A DNA stretch of 64,000 nucleotides from Micromonospora sp. RP3T. Its GTDB lineage: Bacteria > Actinomycetota > Actinomycetes > Mycobacteriales > Micromonosporaceae. The notes under the pieces were generated by a model, which was not told the DNA's origin, ran no database searches, and was given only the letters and a program-made list of their open reading frames with translations. Where the stretch lies: contig NZ_PYPS01000001.1 of the NCBI RefSeq assembly GCF_003027925.1, positions 62,001-126,000 on the forward strand, written 5' to 3'. This document shows, in pieces, positions 1 through 8,802 of this stretch. Each line of letters opens with the position of its first letter. Within the stretch, counting starts at the first letter, position 1. The position numbers and the translations under genes were made by a program.

Positions 1-845
1 AGCGGCTCGGGCAGCGCCTGCCGGTGGCGGTCGCCATCGGCGCCGACCCGGCGGTCGCGTACGCGGCCAGCGCGCCGCTCCCCGCCGACATCGACGAGTA
101 CCTGTTCGCCGGCTTCCTGCGCGGGGAGCGGGTCGAGATGGTCGACTGCCTGAGCGTCCCGTTGCAGGTGCCGGCGCACGCGCAGGTCGTGCTGGAGGGG
201 TACCTCGAACCGGGCGAGCGGCTGCCCGAGGGGCCGTTCGGCGACCACACCGGCTTCTACACGCCGGTCGAGCCGTTCCCGGTGCTGCACATCGAGACCA
301 TGACCATGCAGCGCGACCCGGTCTACCACTCGATCGTCACGTCCCAGCCGCCGCAGGAGGACCACGGGCTCGGCAAGGCCACCGAGCGGATCTTCGCGCC
401 GCTGCTGCGGTTCCTGATCCCGGACATCGTCGACTACGACCTGCCCGCCGCCGGCGTGTTCCACAACTGCGCGATCGTGTCGATCCGCAAGCGCTACCCG
501 AAGCACGCGCAGAAGGTGATGAACGCGATCTGGGGCGCGCACATGATGTCGCTGACCAAGCTGATCGTGATCGTCGACGAGGACTGCGACGTGCACGACT
601 ACAACGAGGTCGCGTTCCGCGCCTTCGGCAACGTCGACTACGCCCGCGACCTGCTCCTCACCGAGGGCCCGGTGGACCACCTGGACCACGCCTCGTATCA
701 GCAGTTCTGGGGCGGCAAGGCCGGCGTGGACGCCACCCGCAAGCTGCCCACCGAGGGGTACACGCGGGGCTGGCCGGAGGAGATGCGGATGTCGCCCGAG
801 GTGACGTCCCTGGTCGACAAGCGCTGGCAGGAGTACGGAATCTGA
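1..845 (+). CDS. mqnL: UbiD-family decarboxylase, MqnL-like (3' part; runs off the left edge)
   Basis: C-terminal part of a UbiD-family prenyl-FMN-dependent decarboxylase; the frame is open from base 3, so the start lies outside the window. About 280 residues are visible of a family length near 480-490. The segment EGPFGDHTGFYTP matches the conserved UbiD active-site region, and TSQPPQEDHGLGKATERIF follows. The stop overlaps the start of a UbiA-type prenyltransferase (TGATG), and a UbiX-type flavin prenyltransferase lies 2 kb further on. This combination is the late futalosine menaquinone set, in which MqnL decarboxylates the dihydroxynaphthoate intermediate. The family is seen in the sequence; the menaquinone role is inferred from context. 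Confidence 0.85.
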   Translation, partial: RLGQRLPVAVAIGADPAVAYAASAPLPADIDEYLFAGFLRGERVEMVDCLSVPLQVPAHAQVVLEGYLEPGERLPEGPFGDHTGFYTPVEPFPVLHIETMTMQRDPVYHSIVTSQPPQEDHGLGKATERIFAPLLRFLIPDIVDYDLPAAGVFHNCAIVSIRKRYPKHAQKVMNAIWGAHMMSLTKLIVIVDEDCDVHDYNEVAFRAFGNVDYARDLLLTEGPVDHLDHASYQQFWGGKAGVDATRKLPTEGYTRGWPEEMRMSPEVTSLVDKRWQEYGI

Positions 846-1747
846 TGACCGCGGTGGCGGAACGGCCCGGCCGGGTCACGTCCTTCCTGAAGCTCGTCGC
901 GATCGAGCACTCGGTGTTCGCGCTGCCGTTCGCGTACCTGTCGGCGCTGACCGCGATGCGGGTCGACGGGGGGCGGGTGCGGTGGGGGGACCTGCTGCTG
1001 ATCACGGTGGCGATGGTCGGCGCGCGGACGTTCGCGATGGCCGCCAACCGGATCCTGGACCGGCGGATCGACGCGCGGAACCCGCGTACCGCGAACCGGG
1101 AACTGGTCACCGGGGCGGTGAGCGTGCGGACGGCCTGGACCGGAGCGGCCGTCGCGCTCGTGGTCTTCCTGGCCGCCGCCGCGCTGCTCAACCCGCTCTG
1201 CCTGATGCTCGCGCCGCTGGCCGTGGTGCCGCTGGTGGTCTACCCGTACGGCAAGCGCTTCACCAACTGGCCGCACGCCATCCTCGCGGTCGCCCAGGCG
1301 GTCGGCCCGGTCGGCGCGTGGCTGGCGGTCACCGGCACGCTCGACGGCTCCGGCCCGGCCTGGCTGCTCGGCGCCGCCGTCGGCCTCTGGATCGGTGGCT
1401 TCGACCTGATCTACGCCTGCCAGGACTCCGAGATCGACCGGGAGATCGGGGTGCACAGCGTCCCCGCCCGGTACGGCCGGCGCTTCGCGCTGCACGCCTC
1501 CACGGTCGCGCACGTGGTGACGTTCGCGCTGTTCATCTGGTTCGGCGCGCTTGTCGGCTTCGGCTGGCTGTGGTGGATCGGGCTGGCGCTCACCGCGGTC
1601 GCCTTCGGCTACCAGCACCTGGTGGTCAGCCCCACCGACCTGAGCAAGGTCAACCGGGCGTTCTTCACCGCCAACGGGTTCGTCGGCATCGCGTTGTTCG
1701 TGCTCGCGCTGCTCGACCTGGTGGTCCGGCTCGGTCTGCGACCCTGA
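845..1747 (+). CDS. mqnP: UbiA-family prenyltransferase, MqnP-like
   Basis: Integral membrane prenyltransferase of 300 residues that attaches the polyprenyl chain to the naphthoquinone precursor. Both UbiA Asp-rich motifs are visible: N68-x3-D72-x3-D76 in AANRILDRRID and D194-x3-D198 in CQDSEIDRE. They bind Mg-diphosphate of the prenyl donor. About eight hydrophobic helices alternate between them and toward the C-terminus. The ATG overlaps the TGA of the upstream decarboxylase by one base, so the two are probably translationally coupled. The family is secure; MqnP rather than another UbiA enzyme is inferred from the neighbouring mqnL and mqnM. Confidence 0.88.
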   Translation: MTAVAERPGRVTSFLKLVAIEHSVFALPFAYLSALTAMRVDGGRVRWGDLLLITVAMVGARTFAMAANRILDRRIDARNPRTANRELVTGAVSVRTAWTGAAVALVVFLAAAALLNPLCLMLAPLAVVPLVVYPYGKRFTNWPHAILAVAQAVGPVGAWLAVTGTLDGSGPAWLLGAAVGLWIGGFDLIYACQDSEIDREIGVHSVPARYGRRFALHASTVAHVVTFALFIWFGALVGFGWLWWIGLALTAVAFGYQHLVVSPTDLSKVNRAFFTANGFVGIALFVLALLDLVVRLGLRP

Positions 1748-1797
1748 CCGGGTCGGGCGGGTCGGCTCGGCGCCGGTGCCGGTCGTCCGCCGGGCGG

Positions 1798-2763
1798 TCA
1801 GGGCGTCGCGGCGACCGGGTAGCGGGCGCTCTCCAGCGTCCAGTCGACAGTGCCGCGCACGGCGGCGGCCACCCCGTCGAGATGGGTGGTGACGGCCTCG
1901 TCCAACGCCGGGCCGAACGACGGCACCGCCGCGCGCAGCGCCATGAAGCGGCTCATCTCGGCGCGCCAGTGCGCGGCCACCAGGTCGACCGCGGCCGGCA
2001 ACGGCACGCCCCGCTCGGCGGCCACCGCCAGTACCAGGTTGTGCCCCCCGCCGGTGACCCGGTCCCGCTCCAGCGAGGCGATGTCGTTGAACCAGGAGAG
2101 CAGGTCGTTGGCGAGGTCGGCGTGACGGCGCAGCGCGGGATGGTGGTAGACCGCGTCGGGCAGCGGACGACCGGCGGCGAACTCGATCAGCGGGTACGAC
2201 ACGTACGCCGCCGAGGTGGCCCGGCGTAACCGGACGTACTCCGCGACGCCGGGCGGCCGGCCGGCCGACGTGGCAGCCGTCTCCCGGGAGACGCCGTCGA
2301 GGTGGTCGGCCACCGCGTCGGCGAAGCGCAGCCGCCACCGAGCCGGCATCCGGTGCCGTGGCTCCCGCCACGCCTGCACGAGCAGCCGGCGTAGCGGACC
2401 GGTGAACCCCGGGTGGCGGGCTCGCGGGCCCTCGCGGAGCAGCGCGAGCGCGCCGTCGCGCAGCGCGCGGATCTGCGCCGGGGCCAGCCCGTCCGGCCCG
2501 TCACAGGCGTCGTCGACCAGGAAGAACCAGGTGAACAGCGCGGCCAGCACCCGCAGGTCGGGCTCGGTGGCGTCCGGGTAGAGCCGGCCGGCGTACCGGG
2601 CGAAGCCGGCGCGGGCCAGCCGTCGGCGGGTACCCGGATCCAGCGGCAGGCCGAGCCGGTCGAGGTGGTCGACGAGCCAGCCCTGCACCTCGTCGGCGTA
2701 CGGGGAGAACCGGGGCGCGACGGGGCAGTCGGAACGCAGCGCCCGCAGCACCGCCGCCGTCAT
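1798..2763 (-). CDS. class I terpene synthase family protein
   Basis: A 321-residue class I terpene synthase with an all-alpha composition. The first metal-binding motif is DDACD at residues 84-88 (DDxxD). The second is N219-D220-x2-S223 followed by D227, where the usual NSE triad has Glu. A C-terminal RY pair (residues 314-315) also fits the family. The ATG at 2763 is chosen because GGAAGGG lies about 7 bases upstream; an in-frame ATG at 2778 has no such site. The gene lies opposite to and between mqnP and mqnM. The product cannot be predicted. The Asp for Glu change may alter metal binding, though acidic replacement can remain functional. Confidence 0.8.
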   Translation of the reverse strand: MTAAVLRALRSDCPVAPRFSPYADEVQGWLVDHLDRLGLPLDPGTRRRLARAGFARYAGRLYPDATEPDLRVLAALFTWFFLVDDACDGPDGLAPAQIRALRDGALALLREGPRARHPGFTGPLRRLLVQAWREPRHRMPARWRLRFADAVADHLDGVSRETAATSAGRPPGVAEYVRLRRATSAAYVSYPLIEFAAGRPLPDAVYHHPALRRHADLANDLLSWFNDIASLERDRVTGGGHNLVLAVAAERGVPLPAAVDLVAAHWRAEMSRFMALRAAVPSFGPALDEAVTTHLDGVAAAVRGTVDWTLESARYPVAATP

Positions 2764-2862
2764 CACCGGCCCTTCCATGGAGGTGGATCGCCGGATCAGA
2801 GAATCCCATGCGGCGGGAAGCCCCGTCGACCCACCGGACATTTGGCCTGGCAGGCTTACGGC

Positions 2863-3555
2863 ATGCGCGAACCATGGGTGGTGGGCGTCTCCGGTGCCTC
2901 CGGGACGCCGTACGCGGCGGCGGTCGTCCGGGGTCTGCTCGACGCCGGCACGGCGGTCGACCTGGTCGTGTCCCGGGCCGCCCGACTGACCGTGCTCGAC
3001 GAGACCGGCCGGCCCTTCCGGGACGCGCACTGGGCCGCGGACCTGGCCGCGTGGCTCGACCGCGACCTCGCCGGCGCGGACCTCCGGTACTGGCCCGCCG
3101 GTGACCTGGCCGCCGGCCCGAGCAGCGGCTCCTACCGGGTACGCGGCATGGCGGTCGTGCCGGCCAGCACCGCGGCCTGCGCCGGCATCGCGATAGGTCT
3201 CTCCAAGGACCTGCTCCAGCGCGCCGCCGAGGTGAACCTCAAGGAGCGCCGCCCGGTCGTGGTGGTGCCCCGGGAGACCCCGGTGACCCGCAGCCACCTG
3301 GAACACCTCATCGCGCTGCACGACGCCGGCGCGGTGGTGCTGCCGGCCAGTCCGGGCTTCTACGGTGCCGGCGCGTCGGCCTCCGCGCAGCAGTTGGTCG
3401 ACTTCGTGGCCGGGAAGGTGCTCGACGCGCTCGGCGTCGAACACACGTTGTTCCGGCGCTGGTCGGGCACGCTCGCCGCGGACCGCCGGGACGTGCCCGA
3501 CGCGGACCGCCGGGACGTGAGCGGCCGGGACGGCCGGGACGGGCACGGGGCCTGA
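2863..3555 (+). CDS. mqnM: UbiX-family flavin prenyltransferase, MqnM-like
   Basis: A 230-residue flavoprotein of the UbiX/Pad1 family. It makes the prenylated FMN cofactor that UbiD-type decarboxylases such as MqnL need. The N-terminus GVSGASGTPYAAAVVRGLL is the FMN-binding loop, and VVPASTAACAGIAIG plus VNLKERRPVVVVPRETP match the conserved core. The last 25 residues form a charged Asp/Arg/Gly-rich tail with an approximate repeat (DRRDV twice), longer than the family needs. The gene starts about 100 bases after the divergent terpene synthase start, so the two share an intergenic control region. Confidence 0.87.
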   Translation: MREPWVVGVSGASGTPYAAAVVRGLLDAGTAVDLVVSRAARLTVLDETGRPFRDAHWAADLAAWLDRDLAGADLRYWPAGDLAAGPSSGSYRVRGMAVVPASTAACAGIAIGLSKDLLQRAAEVNLKERRPVVVVPRETPVTRSHLEHLIALHDAGAVVLPASPGFYGAGASASAQQLVDFVAGKVLDALGVEHTLFRRWSGTLAADRRDVPDADRRDVSGRDGRDGHGA

Positions 3556-3641
3556 CCGGCTCACCACCGGAGCGGCCGGCACCGGCGCACACCATCGGCC
3601 GGGGCGCGGCCCGCCTCACCGGCCGGACCGCGCCCGCTCGC

Positions 3642-3908
3642 TCAGTACATGCCGGCGTTTGCCGGGCCGGGTCCGGTCGAAGCGGTCGGGCCCATGTTGC
3701 GGGCCTTGCCCATGTCCTCCGCCTCGTCCAGCATGCCCTCCCCCTCAAGCAGAGCTCGCACCTCGGATTCCCGAAACCGGCGATGCCCGCCTGGAGTCCG
3801 GATGCTGCCGATCCGGCCGGCCGCTGCCCATCGGGTCACGGTTTTCGGGTCCACCCGAAACAGCGCAGCGACCTCACCCGGTGTCAGCAGGCGATCTCCA
3901 GTGTCCAC
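3642..3908 (-). CDS. bldC: BldC-family MerR-type DNA-binding protein
   Basis: A small 88-residue protein that is essentially one MerR-like winged helix. The segment LLTPGEVAALFRVDPKTVTRW closely matches Streptomyces BldC, a developmental regulator. RTPGGHRRFRESEVRALL forms the wing and last helix. The GTG at 3908 is chosen because GAGGAGG lies just upstream and the product then has BldC length; an in-frame ATG at 3998 would add 30 residues unlike the family. A Met/Gly-rich tail (DEAEDMGKARNMGPTAST) extends past the usual end. BldC proteins bind DNA cooperatively as asymmetric multimers; targets here are unknown. Confidence 0.85.
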   Translation of the reverse strand: MDTGDRLLTPGEVAALFRVDPKTVTRWAAAGRIGSIRTPGGHRRFRESEVRALLEGEGMLDEAEDMGKARNMGPTASTGPGPANAGMY

Positions 3909-4176
3909 AGCCCCCTCCTCGCGTCGACGAAGCCCCCGGCTGAACACACTGCCCCCGGCCGGTGCGAGCCCAGAGCCGTCATGAGGGACGTATGGCAATT
4001 ACAGCACCAGGGACCGGGCGTGTCCGCCAAACGCGAAATACGCACACACTGCGAAGTTAGGAAATGGTACCGGCGTAGAACCTCCGTGACGGGACGTTTG
4101 TGAATGGCAACGTACCGTCATGTTCAACGGGTGCCGTCCGCCTCCGGTCACGGCTCAGAGGATAGGGTCACTCTCC

Positions 4177-4635
4177 GTGGACACGATCGACCTGGCCCTC
4201 GTGGAGCTGCTACGGGGCAACGCCCGCCTGTCGTACGCCGAGCTGGCCCGGCAGGTCGGCCTCTCCGCGCCGGCCGTGCACGAGCGGGTCGGCAAACTGG
4301 AGTCCGGTGGGGTGATCCGGGCGTACCGCGCCGAGGTCGAGCCGGAGGCGATCGGGCTCGGGGTCACCGCGCTGATCGGCATCGTGGAGAACTCCGACGC
4401 GGACACCGACGACGTGCTGGAGGCGTTCCGCCAGATCCCCGAGATCGAGTCCTGCTACTTCATGGCCGGCGTCGAATCCTTCCTGCTCAAGGCGCGGGTC
4501 GGCACCATCGCCGAGCTGGAACAGCTGATCGTCCGGCTGAACCGGACGCCCGGGGTCGCCTCCACCCGCACCGGGATCGCGCTGTCGACCAAGTGGGAGA
4601 ACCGCCCCCAGCCGCTCGAACCTCCCACACCCTGA
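4177..4635 (+). CDS. Lrp/AsnC-family transcriptional regulator
   Basis: A 152-residue feast/famine-type regulator. Residues 1-50 form the winged helix-turn-helix (NARLSYAELARQVGLSAPAV) and residues 60-140 the ligand-binding RAM domain. The GTG at 4177 is preferred because family members begin with a short lead such as MDxID; an upstream ATG at 4120 would add 19 unrelated residues. A purine-rich GAGGATAGGG lies roughly 10 bases upstream. An AsnC-type gene near late mqn genes fits the arrangement known from other actinomycetes. The effector, probably an amino acid, cannot be told from sequence. Confidence 0.83.
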   Translation: MDTIDLALVELLRGNARLSYAELARQVGLSAPAVHERVGKLESGGVIRAYRAEVEPEAIGLGVTALIGIVENSDADTDDVLEAFRQIPEIESCYFMAGVESFLLKARVGTIAELEQLIVRLNRTPGVASTRTGIALSTKWENRPQPLEPPTP

Positions 4636-4686
4636 CGACCCGTCCGCCGGCCTCGCCCGGCCGGCCCGGGGACGCCATTTCGCTGC

Positions 4687-5140
4687 GCCTACAACCTTGA
4701 TGGCGTAAACGACTCAGGCGAGCACCAGTGCCTCGCCCCTCCCGCCTCGCCCCTCCCGCCTCGCCCTTCCGCCTCGCCCTCGCGCCTCGCCCTCCCGCAC
4801 CCCCGCGCCGCCCACATTCACGGAAAGAGTGGTTGTTCGGACCGGAATAAGCACTCTTTCCGTGAAACCGGTGCCGGGGCCGGTGCGGGTGCCGGGGCCG
4901 GGGGCCGGTGCGGGGCGCGGCTGCGGATGCGGGCAGGGGTGGGGTGCGCGGATGCTGGGGTGGGCGGGGTGCAGCACGGGGAGCGCCAGGGCCAGCTCAC
5001 GGCCTCCGGGAGTCCACTCGCTGCGCCGGGCTCGGATGGCGAGCCTCCGGCGGCCACCAGCGGGTCCTGCTTCGCCCGTCGACATCGGTGCGGAACCCGA
5101 CGACCCGGCCTGACTCATCTGTGCCATCAACCTTGTAGGC
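4687..5140. repeat. intergenic segment bounded by 33-bp imperfect inverted repeats
   Basis: This fills most of the 611-base gap between the AsnC gene and the next dehydrogenase. The left end (4687-4719) and the reverse complement of the right end (5108-5140) match at about 26 of 33 positions. Both begin GCCTACAA and share TTGATGGC, then GA-TCAGGC. Inside are a C-rich tract of CCTCGCC-type repeats (4731-4800), a 15-bp hairpin (4817-4866) and a G-rich GCCGGGG tandem tract (about 4868-4925). No convincing gene is present. The structure resembles a small non-autonomous element, but no target duplication was recognised. Confidence 0.55.
4817..4866. repeat. perfect 15-bp inverted repeat with 20-base loop
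   Basis: The arms 4817-4831 (TTCACGGAAAGAGTG) and 4852-4866 (CACTCTTTCCGTGAA) are exact reverse complements. The stem is relatively AT-rich for this genome and lies inside the larger inverted-repeat-bounded segment. No T-run follows, so it is not a clear intrinsic terminator. It may be a protein-binding site or a structural part of a mobile repeat. Confidence 0.6.
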
Positions 5141-5246
5141 GGACGCGCGGGATACCACTGCCGCCTCTCCGCCGGCCCGGCCCGGCCCCGGCAAGGCCCG
5201 GCCAAAGGGCTGGCCCGCGACCGGTGCGGGCGGATAGCGTGCGGCG

Positions 5247-6089
5247 ATGACGACCTCGGGGCGGGGTGCCGCCGTGGTGACCGGCGCGGCCGGCGGACTG
5301 GGCCGCGCGCTCGCCGCCGCGTTGCACGCCGACGGTTGGCGGGTGCTGCTGACCGACGTCGACGCCGAGGCGGTGGGCGCCGTCGCCGGGCCGCTGGGCG
5401 GCTGGTCCCGCCCGCTCGACGTCCGCGACGAGGCCGCCTGCGCGGCGGTCGCCGCCGAGGCGGCCGGCGGGCCGGGCGGGCTTGGGCTGTGGGTGAACAA
5501 CGCCGGCATCCTGGTCACCGGTCCGGCCTGGAAGCAGGACGCCGAAACCCGACAGCGGGTGATCGAGGTCAACGCGCTCGGCGCGGTCAACGGCACGCTG
5601 GCCGCCGTGGCGGTCATGCGGGAGCAGGGCCACGGCCACGTGCTCAATGTCGTCTCGTTGGCCGGGCTGATCGCCGCGCCCGGCGAGACGGTGTACGCGG
5701 CCAGCAAGCACGCCCTGCTGGCGTTCAGCCTCGGCACGCTGACCGACCTGCGGATGGCCGGCGTCCGGGGCGTACACGTGTCGTGTCTGTGCCCGGACGG
5801 GATCTGGACGCCGATGCTGCACGACAAGCTCGACGACCCCGGGGCGCTGGCGTCCTTCACCGGGTCGCTGCTGACGCCGGAGCGGGTGGCCGCGCGGGCG
5901 GTCCGGCTGGCCCGCCGGCCGCGCCCGGTGGTCAGCCTGCCGCGCTGGCGAGGCGCGCAGGTCCGGCTGCTCGACGCGTTCCCCCGGCTCGCCCTGGCCC
6001 TCACGCCTGTGGTGCGCGCCGCCGGCCGGGCCGGGCAGCGCCGGCAGTCGCGCCGGGTCCGGACGGATGCGAGTCGGCCTCGCTTGTAA
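5247..6089 (+). CDS. short-chain dehydrogenase/reductase (SDR)
   Basis: A 280-residue classical SDR. The NAD(P)-binding motif TGAAGGLG lies at residues 12-19, the NNAG motif at about 89-92, and the catalytic YAASK (Tyr-x3-Lys) at about 151-155. The substrate is unknown. After the catalytic domain comes a basic tail rich in Arg and Ala ([20 protein letters not shown]), which may be disordered. The stop lies 10 bases before the GTG of the next gene, so the two may be co-transcribed. SDR identity is secure; no specific reaction can be supported. Confidence 0.85.
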   Translation: MTTSGRGAAVVTGAAGGLGRALAAALHADGWRVLLTDVDAEAVGAVAGPLGGWSRPLDVRDEAACAAVAAEAAGGPGGLGLWVNNAGILVTGPAWKQDAETRQRVIEVNALGAVNGTLAAVAVMREQGHGHVLNVVSLAGLIAAPGETVYAASKHALLAFSLGTLTDLRMAGVRGVHVSCLCPDGIWTPMLHDKLDDPGALASFTGSLLTPERVAARAVRLARRPRPVVSLPRWRGAQVRLLDAFPRLALALTPVVRAAGRAGQRRQSRRVRTDASRPRL

Positions 6090-6099
6090 CGTTGCCGGC

Positions 6100-7191
6100 G
6101 TGACTCATCTCGACCGGTGTGACGAGGCCGCCCGGCGCTGGCTCACCGAGGCGATCGCCACGGTCGAGGCGGACGCCAACCGGTCCGCCGACACCCACCT
6201 CCTGCCGTTCCCGCTGCCCCGGGCATGGGGGATCGACCTCTACCTCAAGGACGAGTCGGTGCACCCGACCGGCTCGCTCAAGCACCGGCTGGCCCGCTCG
6301 CTGTTCCTCTACGGGCTGTGCAACGGCTGGATCCGCCGGGACACCACGATCGTCGAGGCGTCGTCCGGGTCGACGGCGGTCTCCGAGGCGTACTTCGCGC
6401 GGATGCTCGGGTTGCCGTTCATCGCGGTCATGCCGGCCTCCACCTCGCCGGAGAAGATCGCCCAGATCGAGTTCCAGGGCGGGCGCTGCCACCTGGTCCG
6501 GGACCCGGCCAAGGTGGTGATCGAGGCGCGTTGGCTGGCCGAGGACGCCGGCGGTCACTACATGGACCAGTTCACCTACGCCGAGCGGGCCACCGACTGG
6601 CGGGGCAACAACAACATCGCCGAGTCGATCTACGCGCAGCTCGCGCTGGAGCGGCACCCGGTGCCGGCCTGGATCGTGGTGGGCGCCGGCACCGGCGGCA
6701 CCAGCGCCACCATCGGCCGGTACGCCCGCTACCGCCGACTGCCCACCAAGCTGTGCGTGGTGGACCCGGAGAACTCCGCGTTCTACCCGGCGTGGCAGGC
6801 CGGCGACTGGTCGGTCCGCACCGGTCGTGGCTCCCGGATCGAGGGCATCGGCCGGCCCGGCGTCGAGCCGTCCTTCCTGCCCAGCGTGGTGGACCGGATG
6901 GTGCAGGTGCCGGACGCCGCGTCGCTGGCCGCCATGCGCGCCGGCTCGGCGGTGCTCGGTCGCCGGGTCGGCGGCTCCACCGGCACCAACCTCTGGGGCG
7001 CGTTCGGGCTGATCGCCGAGATGCGCGCCGCCGGCCGAACCGGCTCGGTGGTGACGCTGATCTGCGACCCGGGCGACCGCTACGTCGACACGTACTACTC
7101 CGACCGGTGGGTGGCCGGGCAGGGTCTCGACCTCGCCCCGTACCTCACCGCCGTCGACCGGTTCCTGGCCGACGGCACCTGGCCGGCCTGA
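6100..7191 (+). CDS. PLP-dependent cysteine-synthase-family protein
   Basis: A 363-residue fold-type II PLP enzyme. The likely PLP lysine is in [14 protein letters not shown], the substrate loop is [15 protein letters not shown], and the phosphate-binding loop is [27 protein letters not shown] near the C-terminus is also typical of the cysteine synthase branch. The GTG at 6100 is preferred because it gives the family N-terminus ([15 protein letters not shown]); an ATG at 6067 would overlap the upstream gene by 23 bases. No strong ribosome site is visible. The enzyme could synthesise or break down cysteine or a related amino acid. The gene ends 13 bases before a convergent gene. Confidence 0.82.
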   Translation: MTHLDRCDEAARRWLTEAIATVEADANRSADTHLLPFPLPRAWGIDLYLKDESVHPTGSLKHRLARSLFLYGLCNGWIRRDTTIVEASSGSTAVSEAYFARMLGLPFIAVMPASTSPEKIAQIEFQGGRCHLVRDPAKVVIEARWLAEDAGGHYMDQFTYAERATDWRGNNNIAESIYAQLALERHPVPAWIVVGAGTGGTSATIGRYARYRRLPTKLCVVDPENSAFYPAWQAGDWSVRTGRGSRIEGIGRPGVEPSFLPSVVDRMVQVPDAASLAAMRAGSAVLGRRVGGSTGTNLWGAFGLIAEMRAAGRTGSVVTLICDPGDRYVDTYYSDRWVAGQGLDLAPYLTAVDRFLADGTWPA

Positions 7192-7204
7192 CCGGCGTCT
7201 GTCG

Positions 7205-8104
7205 TCACCGCAGGTCCGGCGGGTACTCGACGGCGGACCAGGTGCGGGCCCGGTCCCACAGTCGGCCGGCGACGGCCGGGTCGTTCGCGGGCGCGGCGAC
7301 CGGATCCAGGTGCACCCGGTCGTCCGACTTCCGGTTGCCGGGGCCGATGAAGACCCCGCCCCGGGCCCCGGGGGCGGTGGCGGCGAACAGCAGCGGAACC
7401 GCCGCGCGTTCGGCCGGCCGGCCGATCAGCGCCTGGAGGACCGCCATCGTCGCGCGCAGGGCCGGGCGGCGGATGTCGTCGTTCAACGCGGTTCTCGCCA
7501 GGCCGGGATGGGCGACCAGGCTCTGCACCGGCCGGCCGGCGCGCCGCAACCGGCGGTCGAGTTCCAGGCCGAGGAGCAGGTTCGCGAGCTTGGACGCCAC
7601 GTACGCCCGCGAGGGCGAGTAGGACCGCTCGGCGGCCGGGTCGTCGAACGGCGGCGCCACCCGGAAGATCCGGTAGAGGCCGGACCCGACGTGCACGACG
7701 CGCCCGCCGTCGCGGATCAGGTCGAGCAGGCGACCGGTGAGCGCGAAGTGGCCGAGGAAGTTGGTGGCGAACTGCATCTCGATGCCCTGCGGGCTGAGCC
7801 GGCGGCCCTGGTGGCCGCCGATGCCGGCGTTGTTGACCAACAGGTCGAGGGGCCGCCCCCGTGCGTGCAGGCCGGTGGCGAAGGCGGCGACCGAGTCCAG
7901 GTCGGCGACGTCGAGCCGCCGCGCCTCGACCCCGGGCAGGACGCGGGCCGCCTTGTCCACGTCGCGGACCGCCGCGATCACGGTCGCACCGTGCGCCGTC
8001 AACTGCCGCGCGACGACCAGGCCGAGCCCGCTGGTCGCGCCGGTCACCACGGCCGTGCGGCCGGTCAGGTCGGGGATGTCGGCGACGGTCCAGCTCACAG
8101 CCAT
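7205..8104 (-). CDS. short-chain dehydrogenase, retinol-dehydrogenase/WWOX-like
   Basis: A 299-residue SDR with TGATSGLG at residues 21-28, NNAGIGG near residue 91 and the catalytic YVASK near residue 167. The overall pattern, including the variant end SLVAHPGLARTALN, resembles the broad retinol-dehydrogenase-like group of bacterial oxidoreductases. It is divergently arranged with a TetR-type regulator, and the 91-base gap contains palindromic sites, so the TetR protein probably controls it. The substrate is unknown; such pairs often handle xenobiotics or lipid-like compounds. Confidence 0.83.
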   Translation of the reverse strand: MAVSWTVADIPDLTGRTAVVTGATSGLGLVVARQLTAHGATVIAAVRDVDKAARVLPGVEARRLDVADLDSVAAFATGLHARGRPLDLLVNNAGIGGHQGRRLSPQGIEMQFATNFLGHFALTGRLLDLIRDGGRVVHVGSGLYRIFRVAPPFDDPAAERSYSPSRAYVASKLANLLLGLELDRRLRRAGRPVQSLVAHPGLARTALNDDIRRPALRATMAVLQALIGRPAERAAVPLLFAATAPGARGGVFIGPGNRKSDDRVHLDPVAAPANDPAVAGRLWDRARTWSAVEYPPDLR

Positions 8105-8126
8105 GACAGCTCCTCAGCGGATGTGT

Positions 8127-8188
8127 GATCCGATCGGATCATCTATCCGATCTGCGCCCAGCCTAGCAGGTCAGCGGATGAGTTATCC
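8127..8188. promoter_or_regulatory. operator cluster between SDR and tetR genes
   Basis: The gap holds a perfect 14-bp palindrome GATCCGATCGGATC (8127-8140) and two 13-bp sites of the form GGAT-N5-ATCC: GGATCATCTATCC (8136-8148) and GGATGAGTTATCC (8176-8188). The latter two are 40 bp apart centre to centre, close to four helical turns. This arrangement between divergent genes, one encoding a TetR repressor, is typical of autoregulation. The assignment is inferred from position and symmetry only. Confidence 0.6.
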
Positions 8189-8195
8189 TTTCGCC

Positions 8196-8756
8196 ATGTC
8201 GACAGGCACGGGCGGACGGCTGCGGGCGGACTCCGCCCGGGTCCGCGAGCAGATGCTCACCGTGGCCGCCGCCCGGCTACACGGCGGCGACCGCGACCTG
8301 CCGCTGAACGCGATCGCCAAGGCGGCCGGCGTCGGCGTCGGCACCGCCTACCGGCACTTCCCCAGCCGGCAGGTGCTGATCGAGGCGCTGGCGGCACCGA
8401 GCTTCACCCGGCTGGCGGCGGACGCGCGGGCGAGCGCCGCCGCCGCCGATCCCGTCGCCGGGTTCGAGCAGCTGATGTCGACCGGGCTGCGGCTGCTCCG
8501 CGAGGAACCGGCGCTGGCCGAGGTGCTGGCCGCAAGCGACGACCTCACCGCCGACGCCGTCGCCCCGGCGGCCGACTTCTTCGACGCGCTCGACCACCTG
8601 CTCCACCGAGCCCGGCAGGCCGGCGCCGTCCGATCCGACATCACGGCCGACGACCTGCGCAGCCTGATGTGCGGCGTGCAACACGCCGTGGCGATCAGCG
8701 ACCAGGCCGCCGCCGACCGCTACCTCGGCGTCCTGCTGCGCGGGCTGCGCACCTGA
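8196..8756 (+). CDS. TetR-family transcriptional regulator
   Basis: A 186-residue TetR-type repressor. Residues about 10-58 form the DNA-binding domain, with recognition segment AIAKAAGVGVGTAYRHFPSR. The rest is a helical ligand-binding domain with several hydrophobic helices. The ATG at 8196 is used; the frame is open far upstream but that part lies inside the divergent SDR gene. The neighbour and the palindromes in the shared gap point to control of the SDR and of itself. The ligand is unknown. Confidence 0.85.
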   Translation: MSTGTGGRLRADSARVREQMLTVAAARLHGGDRDLPLNAIAKAAGVGVGTAYRHFPSRQVLIEALAAPSFTRLAADARASAAAADPVAGFEQLMSTGLRLLREEPALAEVLAASDDLTADAVAPAADFFDALDHLLHRARQAGAVRSDITADDLRSLMCGVQHAVAISDQAAADRYLGVLLRGLRT

Positions 8757-8802
8757 CCGGCCGGCCGGCAGGCGGCGGGCCGTGGTGGCGCTGGTCCGAC
8801 GG

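Noticed and set aside
3927..4176. ACGTT/AACGT symmetry and AT-rich stretch between bldC and the AsnC gene
   Set aside because: The arms are only five bases and could occur by chance; a divergent promoter region is likely but no element could be defined.
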